Assembly (NCBI GenBank): GCA_013202295.1
Contig: JABMRT010000137.1
Span: 1 to 50,653, forward strand
Length of the DNA: 50,653 nucleotides
DNA from: Candidatus Zhuqueibacterota bacterium
GTDB lineage: Bacteria > Zhuqueibacterota > QNDG01 > JABMRT01
Direction of reading: 5' to 3'
Shown one piece after another: positions 44,542 to 50,653 of this stretch (positions are counted from its first letter, which is position 1; every line of letters starts with the position of its first letter). Position numbers and translations under genes: made by a program. The notes beneath the pieces are model-generated. The model saw only the letters and a program-made list of their open reading frames with translations, searched no databases and was not told the DNA's origin.

Positions 44542-46239
44542 GTGATTAAAGAACTTTCCATAAAAAATTACGCACTCATTGAAGATTTGCATGTTTCATT
44601 CGGTCCTGGTCTAAACATTTTAACCGGAGAGACGGGAGCTGGCAAATCGATTATTATTGGTGCGCTGGGCCTGCTGCTCGGTGATCGTGCCCAAAAAGAG
44701 GTGATTCGTCAGGGTGCGTCTACTGCAACTGTTGAGGGAATCTTTCAATCTATTCCCAAACACATTCTGGATCGCATTCAATCTGAATTTGAAATTCCCT
44801 CAACGGATGGAGAGCTGATTTTGCGAAGGGAAGTGCATGAGAATGGCAGATCCCGAAATTTTGTCAACGATTCTCCTGTTTCATTGAACAGCCTTTCCGA
44901 ACTTGGCGACTTGCTTGTGGATTTGCACGGCCAGCATGATCATCAGGCACTTTTAAAGATCAATCTGCATCTCGATTATCTCGATCGATTCGGGGTGGAT
45001 TCAGCTTTGCTTGACACAATGGAATCACTTTATCGAAAGTTTATCCACCTTACTGGCGAATTGGATCATCTGATCAAAAATGAAACACAGCTCAAGCAGA
45101 AACGTGAGCTTCTCCAATTCCAGGTCGATGAAATCCAAAGGCTTGGGCCAACTATCGAAGAAGAGGCTGAACTGGTACTGGAAGAAAAACTCATGAAAAA
45201 CAGCGAGCGTATTTTCCAGGTGTGTCAGACATTAACATCCACATTACATGAGGATGAAAACGCTGTCATCAACATCATTGCGGAAATGGAATCACAACTC
45301 ACACCGCTTCTGGATGTAGACACGCCCTTTAAGGATTGGCAATCCGAATGTGAGCAGGCGCGCATCGCGCTTCAGGATGTGGTCAATGAATTTCAGTCCT
45401 ACGCGGCTAAATTGGAGTTTGATCCCGAACGTCTTGAACAGGTACGTGAGTGTCTGGGGCAATATGCGCTTCTTAAAAAGAAATATGGCGGAGATACGGA
45501 TCAGGTCGTTCAGTTCCAGAAATCAGCGCAAAAACAGCTGGATGAAATCGGATCGATGGATTCCAGAATCCAGGAATTACAAGAGGAGTTGGAATCCAAT
45601 AAAAAAGAAATCGCTGAAGTCGCACTATTACTGGATGCACAGCGAAAAGAATCCTCTAAAAAACTTCAATCCGTGATCATGGAGGAATTGAACAAGCTCG
45701 GTTTATTGAATGGGCAATTTCTTGTTCAGCTTGAACGCGAGACAGATCCGAACGGCCCAATAACGATTGAAGGAGAAAACTGCCGTATATCCGCCAGAGG
45801 CGCAAACAAAGCCGAGTTTCTTATCTCGCTGAATCCGGGACAGGATCCCCGGCCGCTGGCGAAAATTGCATCCGGGGGAGAGATCTCGCGCATTATGCTG
45901 GCGCTAAAAACCGTGCTAGCCGAAGCAGACGCGATCCCTGTGCTCATTTTCGATGAGATTGATACGGGTATCTCAGGCCGAATCGCCCGGATTGTAGGGC
46001 AATCCCTTTCAAATCTGGCTCAAAGCCATCAACTCATTTGTATTACACATTTGCCGCAAATTGCCTCAATGGGGCGATTGCATTATACTGTAGAAAAACA
46101 ATCCGAGAACGAGGTGACCCAAACCCTGATTCGAGCGCTTTCAGCTGAAGACCGCGTGTTTGAGATCGGCAAACTGCTTGGCGGGGAAGAGGTCACAGAC
46201 TCAGTACTTCAGAACGCGCGCGAACTTCTTAATTCGTGA
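44542..46239 (+). CDS. recN: DNA repair protein RecN
   Basis: 565 residues from GTG 44542. The SMC-like ATPase head is split as expected: IEDLHVSFGPGLNILTGETGAGKSIIIGAL (in parts, Walker A GETGAGKS) and VDLHGQHDHQALL at the N terminus, a coiled coil in the middle (about 160-370), then RPLAKIASGGEISRIMLAL (signature) and VLIFDEIDTGISGRIA (Walker B) at the C terminus. It takes part in double-strand break repair. It starts two bases after the propeller gene and ends eight bases before murA. Confidence 0.96.
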   Translation: MIKELSIKNYALIEDLHVSFGPGLNILTGETGAGKSIIIGALGLLLGDRAQKEVIRQGASTATVEGIFQSIPKHILDRIQSEFEIPSTDGELILRREVHENGRSRNFVNDSPVSLNSLSELGDLLVDLHGQHDHQALLKINLHLDYLDRFGVDSALLDTMESLYRKFIHLTGELDHLIKNETQLKQKRELLQFQVDEIQRLGPTIEEEAELVLEEKLMKNSERIFQVCQTLTSTLHEDENAVINIIAEMESQLTPLLDVDTPFKDWQSECEQARIALQDVVNEFQSYAAKLEFDPERLEQVRECLGQYALLKKKYGGDTDQVVQFQKSAQKQLDEIGSMDSRIQELQEELESNKKEIAEVALLLDAQRKESSKKLQSVIMEELNKLGLLNGQFLVQLERETDPNGPITIEGENCRISARGANKAEFLISLNPGQDPRPLAKIASGGEISRIMLALKTVLAEADAIPVLIFDEIDTGISGRIARIVGQSLSNLAQSHQLICITHLPQIASMGRLHYTVEKQSENEVTQTLIRALSAEDRVFEIGKLLGGEEVTDSVLQNARELLNS

Positions 46240-46246
46240 GTAAATC

Positions 46247-47521
46247 ATGATTTATATGGATAAAATTGTTATCCTTGGGGGGAAAAACCTCAAAGGTGTT
46301 GTCGAGATTAGCGGTTCCAAGAACGCTGTGCTGCCCATTATGGCGTGTGCTCTCCTGGCCGAGGGTCAATATCATTTGAAAAGTGTCCCTCATTTGCGTG
46401 ATGTGCGAACGATGGTCAAACTTCTAAATTCCATTGGCTTAACCGTCCAATTCAACGAAAATGAAGTTCATATTGAATCAGGGCATGTTGCGCATTACGA
46501 AGCTCCTTATGATCTTGTGAAAACAATGCGCGCTTCTATTTATGTGCTGGGGCCGATGCTGAGCCGCTTTGGTGAAGCCAAAGTTTCTCTGCCTGGAGGA
46601 TGTGCATGGGGTCCGCGTCCCGTGAATCTTCATATTCAGGGATTGGAACAGCTTGGCGCGAAAATCACTATCGAAAATGGATACATTCATGCGAAAGCCA
46701 AACGGTTGAAGGGTGCCCGTATCCTTTTTAACATGCCGAGCGTGGGTGCCACAGGCAATCTGCTTATGGCTGCTGTGCTGGCCAAAGGGACGACCGTCCT
46801 AGAAAATGCTGCCCAGGAACCTGAGATTACGGCCCTGGCTGAATTTCTGGTGCAAATGGGCGCGAGGATTGATGGTATCGGCACATCCCATTTGGAAATT
46901 GAAGGCGTGGATAGTTTGCGTCCCGCGAGTACAGCCATTATCCCGGATCGGATTGAGGCCGGCACTTTTCTCGCGGTTGGACATATCGTGGGCGGAGATA
47001 TTCTGATCAAAAATGTGATTCCCGATCATGTGAGTAAAATCACGGAAAAGTTGATTGAGGCCGGAGCAGAAATTACTGAGGATTCGGACCAGATCCACAT
47101 CAAATCGAATGGTGTTTCCAAGCCTGTAGATATTGCGACGGCTGTGTTTCCGGGATTTCCGACCGATATGCAAGCGCAATGGATGGCGCTTATGAGCACG
47201 GCAAAGGGTTCCTCCGTAATCACAGAAAATATTTATTTAGATCGCTTTACACATGTGGCTGAATTGCAGCGTCTGGGTGCTGATATCCGGCTAGATCACA
47301 ATGTTGCTTTGGTCAAGGGTGTAAAAAACCTAAATGGTGCGCCTGTGATGTCTACGGATCTTCGGGCCAGCGCTTCCCTGATTATGGCAGGTCTGATCGC
47401 CAAGGGCCGTACTGATATTTCACGCGTGTATCACATTGATCGTGGGTATGAGCAGATTGAGGCGAAGTTGAAGAATCTTGGTGCTGAGATCTGGCGTGAA
47501 AAAGAACCCCTTGTGACGTAA
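46247..47521 (+). CDS. murA: UDP-N-acetylglucosamine 1-carboxyvinyltransferase
   Basis: 424 residues; ATG 46256 (MDKIVILGG) is an equally good start. ISGSKNAVLPIMACALL is the substrate-binding Lys-Asn motif, LPGGCAWGPRPVNLHIQGLEQLGA holds the active-site Cys (in parts GGCAWGPRPVNLH), and FPTDMQAQWMAL the catalytic Asp region. It starts peptidoglycan synthesis and is the fosfomycin target. The end (WREKEPLVT) is repeated in diverged form after the vapBC genes at 48184-48234. Confidence 0.96.
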   Translation: MIYMDKIVILGGKNLKGVVEISGSKNAVLPIMACALLAEGQYHLKSVPHLRDVRTMVKLLNSIGLTVQFNENEVHIESGHVAHYEAPYDLVKTMRASIYVLGPMLSRFGEAKVSLPGGCAWGPRPVNLHIQGLEQLGAKITIENGYIHAKAKRLKGARILFNMPSVGATGNLLMAAVLAKGTTVLENAAQEPEITALAEFLVQMGARIDGIGTSHLEIEGVDSLRPASTAIIPDRIEAGTFLAVGHIVGGDILIKNVIPDHVSKITEKLIEAGAEITEDSDQIHIKSNGVSKPVDIATAVFPGFPTDMQAQWMALMSTAKGSSVITENIYLDRFTHVAELQRLGADIRLDHNVALVKGVKNLNGAPVMSTDLRASASLIMAGLIAKGRTDISRVYHIDRGYEQIEAKLKNLGAEIWREKEPLVT

Positions 47522-47527
47522 AAATCC

Positions 47528-47563
47528 TTGATTTCACACATTGAAATGTGTAATTTGTTACAC
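47528..47563 (+). promoter_or_regulatory. vapBC promoter with two overlapping inverted repeats
   Basis: TTGATT (47528-47533), 17-base spacer, TAATTT (47551-47556). Inverted repeat ACACATT-GA-AATGTGT (47536-47551) fills the spacer and overlaps a second one, GTGTAA-TTTG-TTACAC (47548-47563). This is a plausible autoregulatory operator for the antitoxin complex. Confidence 0.65.
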
Positions 47564-47588
47564 AATTGAAAATTGAGGAGAATTGAAA

Positions 47589-47789
47589 ATGGCCACAAAT
47601 TTAGCAATAGATGATTCTCTAATTGAGGAAGCAAAAACTGTTGGTCATCATAAAACAAAAAAAGCAGCAGTAACTATTGCTTTACAGGAATACATACAAC
47701 GTCATAAACAGTCAGAGATAGTAAACCTTTTTGGGAATATTGAATACGATCAAAATTATGACTACAAAAAACAAAGAAATATCCCTTGA
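47589..47789 (+). CDS. VapB-type antitoxin
   Basis: 66 residues from ATG 47589, preceded by TTGAGGAG. MATNLAIDDSLIEEAKTVGHHKTKKAAVTIALQEYIQRHK (in parts) is the ribbon-helix-helix VapB/DUF2191 form: NLAIDDSLIEEA, then KTKKAAVTIALQEY. The C-terminal EIVNLFGNIEYDQNYDYKKQR is the toxin-binding tail seen with PIN toxins. Its stop overlaps the toxin start (TTGA). It is not fused to anything and lies 67 bases after murA. Confidence 0.88.
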   Translation: MATNLAIDDSLIEEAKTVGHHKTKKAAVTIALQEYIQRHKQSEIVNLFGNIEYDQNYDYKKQRNIP

Positions 47790-48187
47790 AGATCATCGTA
47801 GATACATGTATATGGTCGCTGGCTTTAAGGCGGGATTTTGATAATAACTCTGATGCAGTTAAAGAACTTGAAAAACTCATCCTTGATCAAAAAGTGCAGA
47901 TGATCGGTCCCATCCGGCAAGAGCTCCTATCTGGTATCCGACACAAAAAACAGTTTAACGCTCTACAATCCTATTTATCCGCTTTTCCTGATTTGATAAT
48001 AACAACTCAAGATTATGAGTTGGGTTCAGAATATTACAATACAAATAGAGAAAAGGGAATCCAGGGATCGAATACGGATTTTCTTATCTGTGCTTTATCG
48101 CATAATCATGAAATGCCAATTTATACGGAGGATAAAGATTTTATAAAGTTTTCAGAGCATATTCCGATTGTGCTACACACGCCTTAG
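47786..48187 (+). CDS. VapC-type PIN-domain toxin
   Basis: 133 residues with TTG start inside the antitoxin stop. IIVDTCIWSLALRR carries the first catalytic Asp, PIRQELLSGIR the Glu, GIQGSNTDFLICALSHNHEMPIYTEDKDF (in parts) the remaining acidic residues of the PIN active site. It is a Mg-dependent RNase, usually against tRNA or rRNA. It is followed without gap by a diverged murA tail. Confidence 0.9.
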   Translation: MKIIVDTCIWSLALRRDFDNNSDAVKELEKLILDQKVQMIGPIRQELLSGIRHKKQFNALQSYLSAFPDLIITTQDYELGSEYYNTNREKGIQGSNTDFLICALSHNHEMPIYTEDKDFIKFSEHIPIVLHTP

Positions 48188-48234
48188 AATTAGGAACCAA
48201 GAATTGGCGTGAAAAAGAGCCATTGGTGATATAA
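48184..48234 (+). pseudogene. Diverged second copy of the murA 3' end
   Basis: Reads LELGTKNWREKEPLVI and stop, against LKNLGAEIWREKEPLVT at the murA end. The last 30 bases match at 24 positions with 14 identical in a row, and three differences fall in REKEPLV codons without changing the amino acid. No upstream part of murA is present. This tail lies immediately behind vapC. Confidence 0.8.
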
Positions 48235-48244
48235 GTTGTTGAGT

Positions 48245-48320
48245 TGTCATTCCTGCAAAAGCAGGAATCCAGGGGTGAGGGTGAAGGTGGATTCCCGCTC
48301 AAGAGATTGCGGGAATGACA
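48245..48320 (+). repeat. Palindromic dispersed repeat (MITE/REPIN-like)
   Basis: 76 bases with perfect nine-base terminal inverted repeats TGTCATTCC and GGAATGACA. Inside are two hairpins: TTCCTGC/GCAGGAA and ATTCCCGC/GCGGGAAT. Repeats with the core GTCATTCC-GC-GGAATC are known from many genomes. No transposase is inside. Confidence 0.8.
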
Positions 48321-48340
48321 AGGTTAAGGTGAAAATCTTC

Positions 48341-49072
48341 ATGAGGTTGCATTTGAAAAAAGCTATTGGCTTTCTATTGATTCTACTTACAATTTTATCT
48401 TCCTGCGCGATTAATCGAATCAGCGACAAAAAAACTGTGATTACGCTTGATAAGGGCACAACTGAAAACCCTGTGACGATTTCGCTGACCCATGGCCCTC
48501 ATTGGTCTCACAAGTTAAAACCGGGACCTTTCGTTATTCATATCTATCCTCAAGTCGTGTTTTGGCTTGAAAACGATGCGGGCGATTTTATTGAAACGTT
48601 GTATATTTCAGGCGCAAATGGTCATTATGGGAACAACTCTACCAAAAGAAAATTGGATGATAAATTCTTTAGTATGTGTTTTCCTGTCTGGGCGGGTAAA
48701 CTCAAACAAGTGAATCAACCGCTCCCGACCTCCAGTAATCCCTACACTGACGCAGTCACGACCGCCACTCCGCAAGGTGATTTTGATTTAAAATTGAATT
48801 TGGGTGAAATCCCTGATTCATTTAAGATTCTATTTGAGATCAATAAATCGAGTGATTATAACGCGGTTTACACCAAAGATAACAGCGACTGGGTCGGCCA
48901 GCCTTCTGTTGTTTATGCGGTTGAAATTTGCGATATTAAGTCTGACTCGACTTATTATTTCGAGCCGGTCGGGCATGGTTCAAGAATCTCCGATAAACCT
49001 GAATTTGTCGAGGGGTTTGAGGGTGTTGATTCGGCGCTTGAGTTGGTGGAAGAGATTAGGGTGGTGTTTTAA
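48341..49072 (+). CDS. Lipoprotein of unknown function
   Basis: 243 residues from ATG 48341, preceded by AAGGTGAAAA; an earlier in-frame start at 48236 would translate the palindromic repeat and is rejected. MRLHLKKAIGFLLILLTILSSC is a lipoprotein leader with lipobox LSSC. The rest is a single beta-rich domain (FVIHIYPQVVFWLENDAGDFIETLYISG, in parts; WAGKLKQVNQPLPTSSNPYTDAVTTATP; VEICDIKSDSTYYFEPVGHGS) resembling DUF2271/flagellin-like periplasmic proteins, not firmly assigned. Its 3' end recurs at 49682-49762. Confidence 0.7.
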   Translation: MRLHLKKAIGFLLILLTILSSCAINRISDKKTVITLDKGTTENPVTISLTHGPHWSHKLKPGPFVIHIYPQVVFWLENDAGDFIETLYISGANGHYGNNSTKRKLDDKFFSMCFPVWAGKLKQVNQPLPTSSNPYTDAVTTATPQGDFDLKLNLGEIPDSFKILFEINKSSDYNAVYTKDNSDWVGQPSVVYAVEICDIKSDSTYYFEPVGHGSRISDKPEFVEGFEGVDSALELVEEIRVVF

Positions 49073-49076
49073 TCTG

Positions 49077-49099
49077 GTTCCCGGTCTCTGACTGGGAAC
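49077..49099 (+). repeat. REP palindrome 1
   Basis: Arms GTTCCC-GGTC and GAC-TGGGAAC just after the lipoprotein stop. It is the same type as 49791-49815, and a variant of 49865-49889 and 50462-50486. Confidence 0.7.
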
Positions 49100-49125
49100 A
49101 TAAAAAATATATTTGAGATGTTCAC

Positions 49126-49407
49126 ATGTTTGAGCGTATCATAAAAACAATACGAGAAAAGATCCGAACAAATCAATACGTTATAACACTACATGCTGAC
49201 GAGGAAATGGATAACGATGATTTGTCTATTTTCGATATTGAACGCTGTATTTTAAATGGTAAAATTACAGAACGAAACAAAGAAAAAGAGACCGGAGAAT
49301 GGAAATATACTGTTATTGGTCATTCCATACAGGGTTATCAAGTTGGAATGATTACAAAAATAAGCATTACGGGAAAATTGGTGATAATCACTGTATATAA
49401 ACTTTAA
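49126..49407 (+). CDS. DUF4258-family putative toxin
   Basis: 93 residues. ITLHADEEMDNDDLSIFDIERCILNGKITERNKEKETGEWKYTVIG (in parts: ITLHADEEMDND, ERCILNGKI) matches the DUF4258 fold, a compact RNase-like domain often encoded beside YgiT/MqsA-type zinc-finger proteins. It lies nine bases before the YgiT-type gene. Whether it is toxic is inferred from this pairing only. It is AT-rich relative to its flanks. Confidence 0.75.
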   Translation: MFERIIKTIREKIRTNQYVITLHADEEMDNDDLSIFDIERCILNGKITERNKEKETGEWKYTVIGHSIQGYQVGMITKISITGKLVIITVYKL

Positions 49408-49416
49408 GGTACTTTT

Positions 49417-49644
49417 ATGGTATGTGATATTTGTGGACAAAAAGGGGCACGTATTCGTCACGTTACCCGAACTTATGGTAAGGGCAGTAATTTGTTGGTT
49501 ATTGAAAACGTGCCTGTTGTTTCATGCTCTCACTGCGGTGAAAGTTATTTAACGGCTGAGACGTTGCATGAGGTTGAGCGAATCAAGCTTCATAAGTCAA
49601 GCTTAACCAAAGAACGAACAATTCCTGTTGCTGTTTTTGGTTAA
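49417..49644 (+). CDS. YgiT-type zinc-finger protein, putative antitoxin
   Basis: 75 residues. CDICGQKGARIRHVTRTYGKG and VVSCSHCGESYLTAETLHEVERI hold the two CxxC zinc-binding pairs typical of YgiT/MqsA N-terminal domains; the DNA-binding helix-turn-helix part of full MqsA is absent. With the upstream DUF4258 gene it forms a toxin-first module like mqsRA. A diverged copy of the upstream lipoprotein's 3' end follows after 37 bases. Confidence 0.8.
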   Translation: MVCDICGQKGARIRHVTRTYGKGSNLLVIENVPVVSCSHCGESYLTAETLHEVERIKLHKSSLTKERTIPVAVFG

Positions 49645-49681
49645 ATTGGAATCGATGCCTTTTAATTGAAACTTGATGAAA

Positions 49682-49762
49682 AATGCCTGAGTTTGTTGAA
49701 GGGTTTGAGGGTATTGATTCGGAACTTGAGTTGGTGGAGGGAATTAGCATAATATTCGAATG
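49682..49762 (+). pseudogene. Diverged second copy of the lipoprotein 3' end
   Basis: Reads PEFVEGFEGIDSELELVEGI and continues to a stop, against PEFVEGFEGVDSALELVEEIRVVF at the end of the intact lipoprotein (48998-49072). Many differences are at third codon positions, so this was coding sequence when it diverged. No other part of that gene is found here. The DUF4258/YgiT genes lie between the two copies. Confidence 0.82.
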
Positions 49763-49790
49763 ACCATATGCTCGATTCACATATTCCCCT

Positions 49791-49815
49791 GGTTCCCAGT
49801 CTCCGGCTGGGAACC
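49791..49815 (+). repeat. REP palindrome 2
   Basis: Arms GGTTCCCAG and CTGGGAACC around TCTCCGG, shortly after the lipoprotein tail copy, as REP 1 is after the intact tail. The duplication seems to include tail plus REP. Confidence 0.75.
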
Positions 49816-49864
49816 CAGTCAAGAGGCTCCTGCCTTGTATGTTCACAGATAGAGCCGTAGCAGA

Positions 49865-49889
49865 CGTTCCCAGGCAGAGCCTGGGAACG
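49865..49889 (+). repeat. REP palindrome 3 (left of transposase)
   Basis: Perfect arms CGTTCCCAGGC and GCCTGGGAACG around AGA. It is identical to 50462-50486, in the same orientation, on the other side of the transposase gene. Confidence 0.85.
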
Positions 49890-49915
49890 AGAATGTAAAA
49901 TAAAGGAGTCGTAAA

Positions 49916-50449
49916 ATAGCCAGAAGTCGGTATAAAATACTCACAGATGAAAACCGACCCTATTTTCTGACATGTTCAGTTATAAATTGGATTCCATTAT
50001 TTGGAATACCTGAGATAGCCAATCTTATCCTGGAATCTCTGAAATTCATGATCGACGAGAAACGAATTTTCCTGCATGGATATATCATCATGGAGAATCA
50101 CCTTCATATGATCGCATCAAGTGTGAACCTCTCAAAAGAAATCGGTCATTTTAAATCCTATACAGCAAGAGTCATTATTGACTTCCTCAAAGAAAACCAT
50201 TATCATGATATGTTGAAAGAATTGGCATTCTTGAAGAAAGAACACAAGCGCGATCAGACATACCAGGTATGGCAGGAGGGATCTCATCCTCAGATGATTG
50301 TCGATGAGAAAATGTTAGAGCAGAAAATGAATTATATGCATTGCAATCCTGTGCAGAAGGGGTATGTAGAAGATCCGGAGCATTGGCGATATTCGAGCTA
50401 TAGAGATTATTTAGGGCAGAAGGGATTGCTGCCCATTACAATGATTTAA
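49916..50449 (+). CDS. REP-associated tyrosine transposase (RAYT, Y1 family)
   Basis: 177 residues if read from ATA 49916. An AAAGGAG ribosome site stands seven bases before that ATA, and the protein then begins ARSRYKILTDENRPYFLTCS, which is the family's normal N terminus, so the start seems to have changed from ATG to ATA; the first in-frame ATG (50048) would remove 44 conserved residues. HUH-type motif is ENHLHMIAS (HxH), the probable catalytic Tyr lies in FKSYTARVI, and NPVQKGYVEDPEHWRYSSYRDY is the family's C-terminal block. Flanked by identical REP palindromes, its presumed substrates. Confidence 0.85.
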   Translation: MARSRYKILTDENRPYFLTCSVINWIPLFGIPEIANLILESLKFMIDEKRIFLHGYIIMENHLHMIASSVNLSKEIGHFKSYTARVIIDFLKENHYHDMLKELAFLKKEHKRDQTYQVWQEGSHPQMIVDEKMLEQKMNYMHCNPVQKGYVEDPEHWRYSSYRDYLGQKGLLPITMI

Positions 50450-50461
50450 TTTGGAATTAAG

Positions 50462-50486
50462 CGTTCCCAGGCAGAGCCTGGGAACG
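50462..50486 (+). repeat. REP palindrome 4 (right of transposase)
   Basis: Identical to REP 3 at 49865-49889, including the following AG. It lies 12 bases after the transposase stop and 20 bases before dnaE. Confidence 0.85.
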
Positions 50487-50505
50487 AGGGTAAAATTGGT
50501 TTAAC

Positions 50506-50653
50506 ATGTCCTTCGTCCACTTACATAATCATACACATTACAGCCTGCTTGACGGAGCGTGCCGCATTGGCGATCTGGTTGATGTGGCAAAAGAAACCGA
50601 TATGCCGGCGATTGCGATCACGGATCACGGCAACATGTTCGGCGCAATCCAGT
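50506..50653 (+). CDS. dnaE: DNA polymerase III alpha subunit, N-terminal PHP part (3' truncated by window)
   Basis: The first 49 codons only. [19 protein letters not shown] and [15 protein letters not shown] are the PHP-domain motifs that open bacterial replicative polymerases of the DnaE type. No clear ribosome site is seen (GAGGGTAAAATTGG is the nearest). Length and later domains cannot be judged because the window ends. Confidence 0.93.
   Translation, partial: MSFVHLHNHTHYSLLDGACRIGDLVDVAKETDMPAIAITDHGNMFGAIQ

Noticed and set aside
48236-48340. Longer N terminus for the lipoprotein
   Set aside because: It would translate the palindromic repeat; the signal peptide begins at ATG 48341.

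Overview
The window is a bacterial chromosome segment of moderate G+C. Its likely source is an anaerobic or fermentative member of the FCB group (Calditrichota / KSB1 / Marinimicrobia-like). This is inferred from a gingipain-fold PorU-like protease followed by a PorV/PorQ-family barrel, two large secreted proteins with FlgD/type-IX-like C-terminal domains, many TPR proteins and lipoproteins, a B12-dependent ribonucleotide reductase, and ferredoxin-linked 2-oxoacid oxidoreductases. No rRNA, tRNA or CRISPR array was seen.

Layout. 1-3.7 kb: 3' end of ftsH, a TPR lipoprotein, folP and the diadenylate cyclase cdaA. 3.7-16.4 kb: envelope and secretion genes (PorU-like C25 protease, PorV/Q barrel, FN3 lipoprotein, SLBB protein, sugar nucleotidyltransferase, beta-barrel with coiled-coil tail, giant TPR protein), then nadC. 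17.3-34.1 kb: an energy-conserving 2-oxoacid module: four-subunit 2-oxoacid:ferredoxin oxidoreductase, indolepyruvate oxidoreductase IorAB, two butyrate kinases and two phosphate acyltransferases, with cobO and thiE. It would turn transaminated amino acids into acyl-CoA, acyl-phosphate and ATP. Between the kinases and the first acyltransferase lie about 6 kb of AT-rich accessory genes at 24.9-31.1 kb. 34.1-38.5 kb: NusG-II and Gx-transporter genes, a DUF116 gene and nrdJ on the minus strand; nrdJ carries a one-base frameshift near its 3' end. 38.6-42.4 kb: a complete riboflavin operon under an FMN riboswitch. 42.4-47.5 kb: a propeller protein, recN and murA. 47.5-50.5 kb: two toxin-antitoxin modules, REP palindromes and a REP-associated transposase. 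The window ends in the start of dnaE.

Two things stand out. First, the 25.5-31 kb block looks like an integron cassette array without a visible integrase (CALIN-like). It has recognisable attC sites, and for two cassettes the first bases are exactly complementary to the R'' box at the other end. Its cargo is a DHFR-family reductase, a secreted zincin, a GNAT acetyltransferase, a RHH/RelE toxin-antitoxin pair and an 821-codon (814 from the chosen start) PD-(D/E)XK-like/SEC-C protein. Second, small accessory modules sit directly behind the stop codon of an intact gene and are followed by a diverged extra copy of that gene's 3' end: murA-[vapBC]-murA tail; lipoprotein-[DUF4258/YgiT]-lipoprotein tail; buk2-[NTF2-like lipoprotein]-buk2 tail. 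A second buk2-like tail follows the RelE toxin. I know of no standard element with this architecture, and it is my main candidate for something undescribed.
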